Shown: positions 1-6,639, numbered from the stretch's first letter. The stretch is 10,330 bases of DNA from Gallionellaceae bacterium (GCA_947445045.1 CANFCA010000018.1:1-10330); one strand, 5' to 3'. Notes: a model not told the origin generated them from the letters alone. Program-made: numbers and translations.

Positions 1-1378
1 AGCGATGGCTGATGCCGAGTAGCGAAAGTCCGGTTTCCGGCACCACGGCTATTGCTTCCTGTATCTGCTGCAACACACTGTCAGGCAATGCACCAGGGCC
101 GCCTGAGAAGTTGAGTCGGTTGGCAGATATCGAGCGCGGTACTGTTAATCGTGATGGTTTCGCCGCTGGGCTAACAGTTTTTTGCAACAGCTTGTGGAAT
201 GCATCCAGCACTTTTTGCATTTGCACCTGCTTATACGGAAAGAGGTCAGAGGTGTCCAAGGCATGCACGACCATGGCATGGTCGATCTCAAAAATAAACA
301 ATTGGCCATCTTTTGTTTCAGCGCAATCCAGGCAGACATACTCCAGCCCGGAGCGTTGATGAATGGTGTTTAATGCCGCCGCATGACGCTGTGCGAACAC
401 ATCGAAATGTGCCATGAACTCAGCTTCTTCTTCGCGCTTCGCGGCATCCAAATACATGCCCGCGTTCACGTAATGCACCATCCAGTGCGACGAAACAGCC
501 ATGTGGCAGGCAAAAGGCACACCATCAATCAGCGCGATCCGATATTTGCGGAACTGACCATCGGCACTGCGATAGTCAATAAATGCCGATACATAAAAAT
601 CAACGGCGGCGCTGTGAGCAAGGTACTCAGACAGGGCATCTACCGTGTCAATCTTTTGCAGATCATTTCCCGCATGCGAACCGACCGGGCGAATAATCAT
701 CGGGAAATCGTAACCGCCCAACAGTTCGATTGCAAAGCCGTTGGTTTGGAGGACAGGAATCAAATCGGCGCGTGTTACCCGAATTGTCGGTGGAATGAGT
801 AAGCCGGGTATGCCACTCAGTAGTTTGCTCGCCGTATCTCGCGCCACCAACGGGATAGCCGCCGGTGCATTCAATATCGGCTTAGGCCAATTTGCTAATA
901 GGGGTTCCAGCAAACGCAAAAGCTGCTGATTGGTGTCGGATTCACCGATAGCGACGAGCAGCACATCGTGTTCCGGCAGAGTGAAATTTTGCAAGCTCTG
1001 CGGCGAAACGTAAAACAATTCCAGATCGACATCACTGTTTTCCAGCAAACAATCCACCGGCATATTGCACGACAAATCGCCCGCTGCCATCAAGGCCAGT
1101 AAACGTAATTTGGCGGGCTGGTGTTTGGCCGGAATGTTGAAGGAGTGCCGCAATTGCAATGCTTGCTGTTGGATGGAGAGCCCCAAATCATGCTGGCCGA
1201 TACATTGCATGTAAGTGGATAAATCCATCATGGCTATCGTGTCGTCAGGGTTCTCGGCGCGTGTCAGCAAGTCCTTGCCGATCGGTGTCATATCCGTCCC
1301 GGCAATACTCATGCGCAGGAAGGGCGTTAAGCCCATGAGAGGGGGCTGTGCTTGCCTAGTCGATTGAAGGTTGCTCAC
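1..1378 (-). CDS. ATP-grasp ligase with TPR-like N-terminus fused to a SerC-like aminotransferase domain (3' end beyond window)
   Basis: I read 459 codons without a stop from GTG at 1378 to the window edge. GTG is chosen because GGAG (complement of 1385-1388) lies 6 nt upstream. Residues about 43-80 look like a TPR-type helical repeat. Residues about 196-400 look like a RimK-type ATP-grasp domain: FPMIIRPVGSHAG (225-237, strand plus Gly-rich loop), FRKYRIALIDGVPF (276-289), and the metal-site region FIFEIDHAMVVHA (361-373). A Pro/Ser-rich linker follows (401-420). From 421 the protein reads RLNFSGGPGALP, then GLSLLGISHR (450-459). This matches the N-terminus of phosphoserine aminotransferase (E. 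coli FNFSSGPAMLP ... VSHRG), and the final His-Arg corresponds to the substrate-phosphate-binding His41-Arg42. The TPR/ATP-grasp protein is known to me as a stand-alone proteobacterial family of unknown substrate, so the fusion is unusual. A PLP-dependent step is inferred; the catalytic lysine would lie outside the window. Confidence 0.8.
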   Translation of the reverse strand, partial: MSNLQSTRQAQPPLMGLTPFLRMSIAGTDMTPIGKDLLTRAENPDDTIAMMDLSTYMQCIGQHDLGLSIQQQALQLRHSFNIPAKHQPAKLRLLALMAAGDLSCNMPVDCLLENSDVDLELFYVSPQSLQNFTLPEHDVLLVAIGESDTNQQLLRLLEPLLANWPKPILNAPAAIPLVARDTASKLLSGIPGLLIPPTIRVTRADLIPVLQTNGFAIELLGGYDFPMIIRPVGSHAGNDLQKIDTVDALSEYLAHSAAVDFYVSAFIDYRSADGQFRKYRIALIDGVPFACHMAVSSHWMVHYVNAGMYLDAAKREEEAEFMAHFDVFAQRHAAALNTIHQRSGLEYVCLDCAETKDGQLFIFEIDHAMVVHALDTSDLFPYKQVQMQKVLDAFHKLLQKTVSPAAKPSRLTVPRSISANRLNFSGGPGALPDSVLQQIQEAIAVVPETGLSLLGISHR

Positions 1379-1434
1379 GGTGTGCTCCGGTTCAGATTGT
1401 CTTGGCAAGGGTGCAAATAGGATCTGCCACAATC

Positions 1435-1463
1435 CTTATCCAAGCTTATCGAAACATGTGCAA
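1435..1463 (-). promoter_or_regulatory. Possible sigma70 promoter for the ATP-grasp/SerC-like gene
   Basis: On the minus strand TTGCAC (1463-1458) is followed after 17 nt by GATAAG (1440-1435). It lies about 57 nt upstream of the GTG start. The -10 matches the consensus at only 4 of 6 positions, so this is a weak call based on spacing and position. Confidence 0.3.
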
Positions 1464-1637
1464 CCTTAAACAGGGAATAGCATGGAATTTGGATGCGTGT
1501 TCTGCTTATTGCTGAAACGGTTGGGGAGTGCGGATGGTTTTTTGGTTTTGAATTTGATGATTTATTCCGACACCGACCCCTTATGTTTACCAAAAAGTTG
1601 TGCGGGTATCGTGAGTGCTTTAGGGCATTTTCTCCAA

Positions 1638-1666
1638 AGTCGGATAACGCTACGCTCATCTGATCT
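1638..1666. repeat. Degenerate palindromic repeat (GTCGGAT...ATC.GA type)
   Basis: AGTCGGATAACGC and GCTCATCTGATCT face each other around TAC. With one bulged base the arms pair as AGTCGGAT/ATC-GA-CT. The pattern resembles the widespread GTCGGATTA...TAATCCGAC intergenic repeat seen in many proteobacteria. It is imperfect, so it may be an old, decayed copy; the family link is from memory. Confidence 0.35.
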
Positions 1667-1687
1667 ACGTGCTACGCTTGATAATGG

Positions 1688-2068
1688 TTAGGTGTTTTCG
1701 TCCCAGATAATCAATTCTTTGAATCGTCCCATTGCGCCAGTTTCACGCTGAGTTAAATCAAAGTAGTTGGAAATAGCGCGTTCAATCATTTCTGCAGCAG
1801 CTACATCCACAAGAAGAGTAATTGCTCCATCATTGTTGTAATGCTTTAGTCTGTTTTTGTTCAAGTTGGCAATGTTAGCTATTTCTTTTCTTGCTGTTAC
1901 TGCTTCATGGGTTTGGAATTCCTTTCTTCGAAAGCCCAGTGCTCGAAGTGCACCTTTTGATATGGAGTCCAGCCAATGCTCTTTCCCTACTTTGTTTAAT
2001 AGTTTTCCTAGTATTTCTTCAGCGGCACCAGCGAGCGTAAGAGCAGATATATAGTCCTTGTCATCCAA
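1688..2068 (-). CDS. Small all-helical protein of unknown function, start uncertain
   Basis: This frame gives at least 126 residues from TTG at 2068. The sequence is helix-rich, with ALTLAGAAEEILGKLL (9-24), a basic middle (RALGFRRKEF), then NKNRLKHYNND (70-80) and AAEMIERAISNYFDL (91-105). The [L/F]KH-x-x-x-D motif after a long helix resembles a group of conserved hypothetical proteobacterial proteins with LAGAA and N..KH motifs; a HEPN-like fold is only a guess. TTG at 2068 has no ribosome binding site, and the same frame stays open to 2153 with protein-like sequence (IEDTLSNLEIAYRQIERAIV), so the real product is probably longer. No ATG, GTG or TTG exists in frame in that extension. The gene may be 5'-disrupted or use a rare start. 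It lies downstream of mutM on the same strand. Confidence 0.6.
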   Translation of the reverse strand: MDDKDYISALTLAGAAEEILGKLLNKVGKEHWLDSISKGALRALGFRRKEFQTHEAVTARKEIANIANLNKNRLKHYNNDGAITLLVDVAAAEMIERAISNYFDLTQRETGAMGRFKELIIWDENT

Positions 2069-2154
2069 GAAAATTACTATTGCCCTTTCAATTTGTCGGT
2101 AAGCAATTTCAAGATTGGATAGGGTATCCTCTATTTTTCGACTTGCATTCTTTA

Positions 2155-2170
2155 CCTAAAATAATTTAGG
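2155..2170. repeat. Small perfect palindrome CCTAAA-ATAA-TTTAGG
   Basis: Two perfect 6-nt arms flank ATAA in an AT-rich stretch just upstream of the helical-protein frame. The in-frame stop that closes the upstream extension (2158-2156) lies inside it. It could be an operator-like site or a weak hairpin; no function can be assigned. Confidence 0.35.
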
Positions 2171-2285
2171 AAATATTTTAATGTGTGCGGCAAATTCCGC
2201 CAATGCTGGCTAGTATTGTAAACGCATCACTAATTTTTTAATATTCTGCTAAATTATTTGACCGTGTCTGAGCTGAGATTTGATA

Positions 2286-2303
2286 GCTTCATTTTTATGA
2301 AGC
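2286..2303 (-). terminator. Hairpin directly after mutM
   Basis: GCTTCAT and ATGAAGC form a perfect 7-bp stem around a 4-nt loop, one nucleotide past the mutM stop codon. The minus-strand sequence after the stem (TATCAAATCTC) has no clear T-run, so it is a weak intrinsic terminator at best. It may instead protect the 3' end of the mRNA. Confidence 0.4.
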
Positions 2304-2304
2304 C

Positions 2305-3354
2305 TCATTTCTGACAACATACACAGTAAAAACTCGACCGCTGCCCTTGCTTGATTTGCTTAATCAGCGCGCCGCATTTTCGGCACGGCTCACCCGTTCT
2401 GCCATAGACAAAATACTCTTGTTGAAAATAGCCGCTGCTGCCATCGCTGTGTACGAAGTCGCGTAGGGTGCTTCCGCCTTTTTCGATAGCGGCGCGTAAA
2501 GTGGCGCGGATTTCTGACACCAGTTTTTCACAGCGCGGTAGGCTGAGTTTACCTGCTGCTAGTTGCGGTTTGATGCCGCTGCGAAACAGGGATTCGTTGG
2601 CGTAGATGTTGCCCACACCGACCACCACGTGATTGTCCATGATGCATTGTTTGATGCTGATGCTGCGACCGCGTGTGGCTTGATAGAGATAGCGCGCATC
2701 GAATGTTTGAGCATTGGTAGGAGCACGCCCTGCGTGCGATATTTTTTCTATTTCGCGAACACTCGCAGGAGGTACGCCGTGGTTGTAAGGGGCTTCTGCC
2801 CCAACGACACGCGCAGCATGGCTCGCTCCTACAACACCGATGTATGGCGGACAAATTTCGGCTAATGGTTCAGGGCCGAGTGTGGCGAGCAGCGGGTGAG
2901 TGATTGCATCACCTTCATGCCACAACACCGCACCGAATCGACGCGGGTCGCGCAGGCGCATGATTTTATGTGTGCTTAAATCCGTTTGCCCTGAGCCTGT
3001 CGAAGGGTGTATGGATTGATGTGCTTCGACAAGCCCAGCACGAACGGTTGAGGGTGGTGATAGCACCAAATCGAAGTGATCGTGTTTTTCAAGTGGGGTG
3101 TTGCTTGACAAGATACGCAAACTGCCTGACATGCCGAGATGCAAAATCAAAGTGCCGTTGCCGCAATCTGCCAGCAGGTATTTTGCACGGCGAGTGAGGG
3201 TGAGTATTTTTTGCCCACGTAAAAGCGCAGGTAAGTTTTTCGGAATCGGCCAACGCAGCTTGGGGTTTCGGACGATGACATCGGTGATGGTTGCGCCGAT
3301 GAGGTGCTCAGCTAAACCTCTGCGTGTGGTTTCTACTTCGGGGAGTTCGGGCAT
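2305..3354 (-). CDS. mutM: Formamidopyrimidine-DNA glycosylase (Fpg/MutM) with two in-frame palindromic insertions
   Basis: This base-excision repair enzyme removes 8-oxoguanine and formamidopyrimidines and nicks the abasic site. The start is fixed by [10 protein letters not shown]: Pro2 is the catalytic nucleophile after Met removal and Glu3 is catalytic. Lys58 lies in RRAKYLL. HLGMSG (72-77) and DPRRFG (136-141) belong to the N-terminal domain, [13 protein letters not shown] (245-257) to the helix-two-turn-helix domain. The C-terminal zinc finger has Cys324, Cys327, Cys344 and Cys347, with Arg339 in QRSSFYC. At 349 residues it is about 80 longer than usual. Residues about 103-125 come from a 66-bp palindromic element and about 175-213 from a REP-pair element; both fall in loop or hinge positions. 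No catalytic residue is lost, so activity is plausible but untested. It is preceded by an exporter operon on the same strand. No strong ribosome binding site is seen. Confidence 0.95.
   Translation of the reverse strand: MPELPEVETTRRGLAEHLIGATITDVIVRNPKLRWPIPKNLPALLRGQKILTLTRRAKYLLADCGNGTLILHLGMSGSLRILSSNTPLEKHDHFDLVLSPPSTVRAGLVEAHQSIHPSTGSGQTDLSTHKIMRLRDPRRFGAVLWHEGDAITHPLLATLGPEPLAEICPPYIGVVGASHAARVVGAEAPYNHGVPPASVREIEKISHAGRAPTNAQTFDARYLYQATRGRSISIKQCIMDNHVVVGVGNIYANESLFRSGIKPQLAAGKLSLPRCEKLVSEIRATLRAAIEKGGSTLRDFVHSDGSSGYFQQEYFVYGRTGEPCRKCGALIKQIKQGQRSSFYCVCCQK
2717..2832. repeat. REP-pair (REPIN-like) element inside mutM
   Basis: The ends are inverted: GTAGGAGCACGCCC at the left and, on the minus strand, GTAGGAGCGAGCCATGCT at the right. 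The left unit folds into a hairpin GCACGC-CCT-GCGTGC. Between the ends lies a small hairpin GGGGC-TTCT-GCCCC (2789-2802). The right unit matches the first 18 nt of the REP arms in lolB (8443-8501). The element is translated in mutM as [16 protein letters not shown] to ISHAGRAPT (174-213), between the N-terminal domain and the helical domain. Confidence 0.8.
2982..3047. repeat. 66-bp palindromic element inserted in frame in mutM
   Basis: Left arm CCGTTTGCCCTGAGCC..GTCGAAG (2982-3005) and right arm CTTCGACAAGCCC...GAACGG (3024-3047) are inverted, matching at 19 of 24 positions. The length is exactly 22 codons. It encodes residues about 103-125 ([12 protein letters not shown] ... STGSGQTD), just before the conserved [14 protein letters not shown] strand. 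The same repeat family occurs at 3396-3504. GTCGAAGG/CCTTCGAC palindromes of this kind are dispersed in many proteobacterial genomes. Confidence 0.8.
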
Positions 3355-3395
3355 GGTTAGGTTGAAAATTATTTTGTGTGATTGCGGTTATTCAT

Positions 3396-3504
3396 CCTTC
3401 GACTTCACTGCGTTACGCTCAGGACGAACGAATTTTTGTTTGAATTATCGATAACAAAATCCGTTCGCCCTGAGCGTAGGCTGTTTTATTGCCGAAGTCG
3501 AAGG
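3396..3504. repeat. 109-bp intergenic palindrome between the GldG-like gene and mutM
   Basis: Outer arms CCTTCGACTTC (3396-3406) and GAAGTCGAAGG (3494-3504) are perfect inverted repeats. Inner arms (TACGCTCAGGACGAACG against CGTTCGCCCTGAGCGTA) pair with one mismatch. The centre is TTATCGATAA (3445-3454). Unequal internal loops (about 7 and 15 nt) separate outer and inner arms. It shares CCGTT-GCCCTGAGC with the element inside mutM. It ends 8 nt after the GldG-like stop codon, so it could form a large hairpin in the transcript and weaken read-through into mutM; that role is inferred. Confidence 0.8.
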
Positions 3505-3512
3505 GTGAGATT

Positions 3513-4859
3513 TTAAGCCCGCCTGCGTTTCCACCAAAGCCAAACGCCCCAACCCGCCAGCAGCAGCGGTAAGCTAAGCAGGAAGCCGATGCTGATGACA
3601 TTGAGCTGCGTTTTGCTCAAAACAAGTTTGCTGTCTTTTGCCGCGTGTGGTTCCAAGTTGATGAGGTGGTCTTCGCTCGCCAGCCAAGTCACCATGTTCA
3701 CACCCAAGTCCACATTGCCGCCATTGCCCGCGTAGCTATTAGCCAGGAACGCGCCGTTGCCGACCACGACGATGCGTTGTTCTCTATCGTTGATGGTGCG
3801 TTGCAGCGCAGCGGCAATGTTGGCGGGGCCGGGGGTATCGTGCGCTTTGTCGAAGCTGGGTTTGCCTTTAGGTATGGTGCGGCTTACCCAACCACGTGCG
3901 GCCACTTCGACTAATACGTGATGTTGCCAATCGGGGTTTTCATTCCACATCAACGGACGTGCGGAAGGGAAGGCGGTGATCAAATTAAAGTTGCGGGTGA
4001 TGGCGTGCGGCGGATAGGAAGCGCCAATCGACCATGTGGCAGGGGCGCGCATTTCGCTGGCGGCGGGGTCGATTACGATGCCGGGTGGCAACAGCAGGTC
4101 AAGTTTTTCGGCGACCCGTTCTAATCCGTGTAATGGTTCGGCATCAACCAACCACAACATATTTCCACCGCGATCAACATAGCGCAGCAGCTTGTCGATC
4201 TCACCCGGCATGAGGTCGAGTTGCGGTTGGGTGATGACCAATACGTTGCAGTTGTTTGGCACTTCTTGCGCGAGTGCCAAATTCAGACTGTTGAGATGAA
4301 AGCCATTCTGCTTGATCTTAGCACCGAACAGCGTGCCGAGATCATAGTTGGCGATGCCGTCTAACTTGCGTTCACCATGACCATCCAGATACATCACGGT
4401 TTGATTGTTGGTGTGCGCTAAGCGTAACAAGGTGCTGGTCACGATTTGCTCATTGATTTGCGTGAGGTGTTCGCTGCGTCCCGCATATTCGACAATCATT
4501 TCGCCATTGAGTTGGATGCGCGCTTCACGGGCTTTATCTGATTCTTTTTCCGGATCGATAAAAGTCAGATTGATGTCGGTTTTGTAGCGCTGATAAAGCG
4601 ACAAAAACTCACGAATGATTTTGCGTATGTCACCGAGACGCGCGTCCTGCTCAGTTGCATAAACGGTGATATTCACCGGTCCGGTTAGTTGCTTAAGCAC
4701 TTCGATGCTGCCGGGTTCCAAGCTGTTGATTGCATTCTGTGTGACATCGCGCTGAAGGTGATGTTGGTTGGCGAGGTAATTTAAGCCTATGGCTGTGACG
4801 ATTAGCAGCGCAACGAACAACGCATTGCGCAGGGATGAATTATTAAATAATTTGCGCAT
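3513..4859 (-). CDS. GldG-like auxiliary protein of an ABC-type exporter
   Basis: This 448-residue protein has a membrane segment near each end. Residues about 13-30 form an N-terminal anchor (ALFVALLIVTAIGLNYLA), and about 419-442 a C-terminal one (GFLLSLPLLLAGWGVWLWW) followed by KRRRA. The large region between should be outside the cytoplasm. It shows the layout of the GldG/ABC_transp_aux family: early LKQLTGPVNITVYAT, then FIDPEKESDKAREA, the conserved YLDGHGERKL (157-166), VLVITQPQLDLMPGEIDKL, and YVDRGGNMLWLVD (227-239). The ATG at 4859 lies 3 nt after the permease stop codon; the ribosome binding site is poor (GGATAAACC), which suggests translational coupling. GldG works with GldA and GldF in Bacteroidetes gliding and secretion; the proteobacterial relatives have no established substrate. 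Confidence 0.85.
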   Translation of the reverse strand: MRKLFNNSSLRNALFVALLIVTAIGLNYLANQHHLQRDVTQNAINSLEPGSIEVLKQLTGPVNITVYATEQDARLGDIRKIIREFLSLYQRYKTDINLTFIDPEKESDKAREARIQLNGEMIVEYAGRSEHLTQINEQIVTSTLLRLAHTNNQTVMYLDGHGERKLDGIANYDLGTLFGAKIKQNGFHLNSLNLALAQEVPNNCNVLVITQPQLDLMPGEIDKLLRYVDRGGNMLWLVDAEPLHGLERVAEKLDLLLPPGIVIDPAASEMRAPATWSIGASYPPHAITRNFNLITAFPSARPLMWNENPDWQHHVLVEVAARGWVSRTIPKGKPSFDKAHDTPGPANIAAALQRTINDREQRIVVVGNGAFLANSYAGNGGNVDLGVNMVTWLASEDHLINLEPHAAKDSKLVLSKTQLNVISIGFLLSLPLLLAGWGVWLWWKRRRA

Positions 4860-4862
4860 GGT

Positions 4863-5606
4863 TTATCCGTATATCCGATTGTTGCCGAGTCGCTTCATGG
4901 CGAGCAGCAGGAACGCGCTGGTGAATAGCAGGAAGAATACGGCATCGCCACTATCCAATAAGCCGGTGCTGAAACTCTGGAAATGATGCAACGGTGAGAT
5001 GAGATGCCAAGGCGAATTTTCAGTAGTGGCGGCGATGTCTGCCAACCATAATCCAACCAACACCGCCAACGCGCCGATAGCGGCGATGATGGGTTGGGTG
5101 GTGAGCGTGGAAATATACAAGCCCAGTGCGACGTAGCTAGCGATGAGTAGCAACAATCCCAGTACGTTGCTCAACAACAAGCCGCTATCGAGATGCGTAC
5201 CGACAGCCAATGAATAAATCATCAGTGGGATGCTGGCAACCATCACGCTTAAAAAAATCATCAGCCCGAAAAATTTACCCAGCACGATTTGGCGGATAGA
5301 CAGGGGTGACGAAAGCAGCAATGAAAGCGTTTGATTGCGACGCTCTTCGGCTATCAGGCGCATGGTGAACATCGGCACGAGCATCATCAGTAACAACGCG
5401 ACCATATTGAATAGGGGCGCACCGATGATGGTGGTCACACCAGGCGCATTGGCAAGTTGGGCGAGTTGCGGTTGAATATCTAAAAACGCTTGCAGGCTGT
5501 TCAAGAAAAACCAAGCAAAAATAAATTGCAAAGCGGCCAAAATAAACCAAGTGGAAGGCATAGTGAATAGGCTGCGTAGCTCGCGCAGGGCGAGTAGGCG
5601 GATCAT
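4863..5606 (-). CDS. ABC-2 type permease (GldF-like)
   Basis: This 247-residue integral membrane protein has about six hydrophobic segments (roughly 17-37, 62-84, 108-134, 143-167, 172-192, 221-238). MRLIAEERRNQTLSLLLSSP (82-101) is the typical cytoplasmic coupling region of ABC-2 permeases after the second membrane segment. The ATG overlaps the upstream ATPase stop codon by 4 nt (ATGA at 5603-5606), with AGGAG 8 nt upstream. It should form the membrane channel driven by the adjacent ATPase. GldF-like assignment rests on the GldG-like neighbour; NosY-type permeases look similar when taken alone. Confidence 0.88.
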   Translation of the reverse strand: MIRLLALRELRSLFTMPSTWFILAALQFIFAWFFLNSLQAFLDIQPQLAQLANAPGVTTIIGAPLFNMVALLLMMLVPMFTMRLIAEERRNQTLSLLLSSPLSIRQIVLGKFFGLMIFLSVMVASIPLMIYSLAVGTHLDSGLLLSNVLGLLLLIASYVALGLYISTLTTQPIIAAIGALAVLVGLWLADIAATTENSPWHLISPLHHFQSFSTGLLDSGDAVFFLLFTSAFLLLAMKRLGNNRIYG

Positions 5607-6562
5607 GATTTTTCTCCTGATTTGGATTTTTCTTCATCAGTGATCTTAACGAAGACTTCTTCCAGCGTGGTTTGCAGCGGCGTGAGTTGTTCCAACTGCC
5701 AGTTTTGTTGTGCAGCTAAAGTGAGCAGTTCAGCACTGGGGTTGTGTTCGGCGGTATGCAACACACGGAATTGCATATCAGAGAGCTGTTCGACTTGAGT
5801 CACGCCACCGAGATTTTGCAGCACGCTCGGCGCGGGTGGATTGCGCAGGCTGACGATGAAGCCGGATATTTGCCCATATCGCTGCATACGCGCGCTGGTG
5901 TCGCCGTAGATGAGTTTGCCATTTTGCAAAATTTCTACGCGGTTGCAGATGCTTTGCACTTCACTGAGCAAATGCGTCGAAAGAATCACGCTATGAGCCG
6001 TGCCTAATTCTCGTATCAAATTGCGAATGTCGAGAATCTGCGAGGGATCAAGACCGACCGTTGGTTCATCCAGTACGATCACGGCGGGCTGATGAATAAT
6101 CGCTTGCGCAATGCCGACGCGCTGCTGATAACCTTTAGATAACGTACCGATGATTTTTTTGCTCACCGCTTCCAAGCCACAGCGTTGCTTGGCTTGCGCC
6201 AGCGCTGCGGAAACATCTGCGGACTTCATGCCGCGCAAACGCGCCGCAAAAGTCAGGTAATCATTTACAGTGAGTTCGCGATAAAGTGGCGGTGTCTCCG
6301 GCAAATAGCCCAAGTGAGTTTTTGCCAGCGTTGGTTTTTGTGCCAGATCAATGCCGCAGATTTCTATCGAACCGCTATTGGGTGACAAGCAACCCGTCAA
6401 CATTTGCATCGTGGTGGTTTTGCCCGCGCCGTTATGTCCGAGCAAGCCCAACACTTCGCCGCGCCTTAGTTCCAAAGATACATTATGAATAACGGTCTGA
6501 CTACCAAAGCGGCGGGTCAGATTGCGTGCAGAAAGGGTTATTTCAGGGGCGGAATTAGGCAA
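5603..6562 (-). CDS. ABC transporter ATP-binding protein (GldA-like)
   Basis: This 319-residue ATPase has all nucleotide-binding motifs: Walker A GHNGAGKTT (42-50), a Q-loop region of GYLPE type (85-89), signature LSKGYQQR (141-148), Walker B VIVLDEP (161-167), D-loop GLDP (170-173), and the switch His in STHLL (His197). SKGYQQRVGIAQAIIHQP followed by GLDPSQ is typical of the GldA/CcmA-like drug and gliding exporters. About 100 further residues after the core may contact the permease. The start is TTG at 6562; an in-frame TGA lies about ten codons upstream and no ATG or GTG lies between. First gene of a three-gene transporter operon read toward mutM. Confidence 0.9.
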   Translation of the reverse strand: MPNSAPEITLSARNLTRRFGSQTVIHNVSLELRRGEVLGLLGHNGAGKTTTMQMLTGCLSPNSGSIEICGIDLAQKPTLAKTHLGYLPETPPLYRELTVNDYLTFAARLRGMKSADVSAALAQAKQRCGLEAVSKKIIGTLSKGYQQRVGIAQAIIHQPAVIVLDEPTVGLDPSQILDIRNLIRELGTAHSVILSTHLLSEVQSICNRVEILQNGKLIYGDTSARMQRYGQISGFIVSLRNPPAPSVLQNLGGVTQVEQLSDMQFRVLHTAEHNPSAELLTLAAQQNWQLEQLTPLQTTLEEVFVKITDEEKSKSGEKS

Positions 6563-6581
6563 GGTTTTGTTACCATCTCGA

Positions 6582-6611
6582 TTGTTAGCTCAGGCAAATA
6601 TAACCTATTAT
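6582..6611 (+). promoter_or_regulatory. Probable promoter of the TPR-lolB-ispE operon
   Basis: TTGTTA (6582-6587) and TATTAT (6606-6611) are separated by 18 nt, close to sigma70 consensus. The -10 box overlaps an upstream ATG at 6610, so translation must begin later. This supports ATG 6640, about 22 nt after the expected transcript start. Confidence 0.5.
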
Positions 6612-6626
6612 GTGCACCCACATCAA
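6597..6626 (-). promoter_or_regulatory. Possible promoter of the ABC exporter operon
   Basis: On the minus strand TTGATG (6626-6621) is followed after 18 nt by TATATT (6602-6597). Transcription would begin near 6590, leaving a leader of about 28 nt before the TTG start. It overlaps the opposing promoter at 6582-6611. Confidence 0.4.
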
Positions 6627-6639
6627 AAGCAGTATTGAG

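Larger units (their letters stand above)
1379..1687. other. Intergenic region, no convincing gene
   Basis: This 309-bp stretch separates two minus-strand genes. Short open frames exist on both strands (minus 1375-1659, plus 1482-1691), but neither has a good ribosome binding site or a recognisable protein pattern. It holds the weak promoter at 1435-1463 and a decayed palindrome at 1638-1666. Confidence 0.6.

Noticed and set aside
12..929. Several plus-strand open frames in the left 930 bp
   Set aside because: They are antisense to the continuous 459-codon ATP-grasp/SerC-like frame, which has the motifs and a ribosome binding site.
1375..1659. 94-codon minus-strand open frame upstream of the ATP-grasp gene
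   Set aside because: It has low-complexity Ser/Pro/His-rich sequence, no recognisable domain and no clear ribosome binding site, and it overlaps the likely promoter and start of the real gene.
1482..1691. 69-codon plus-strand open frame
   Set aside because: No family resemblance; its C-terminal part is only the translated degenerate palindrome at 1638-1666.
2717..2832. Short CRISPR-like or IS remnant in mutM
   Set aside because: There is no regular direct repeat-spacer pattern and no transposase fragment; the inverted GTAGGAGC ends and internal hairpins fit REP units.
6610..6639. Ten-codon N-terminal extension of the TPR lipoprotein from ATG 6610
   Set aside because: ATG 6610 overlaps the -10 box and would put polar residues ahead of a standard lipoprotein signal peptide that starts at 6640.
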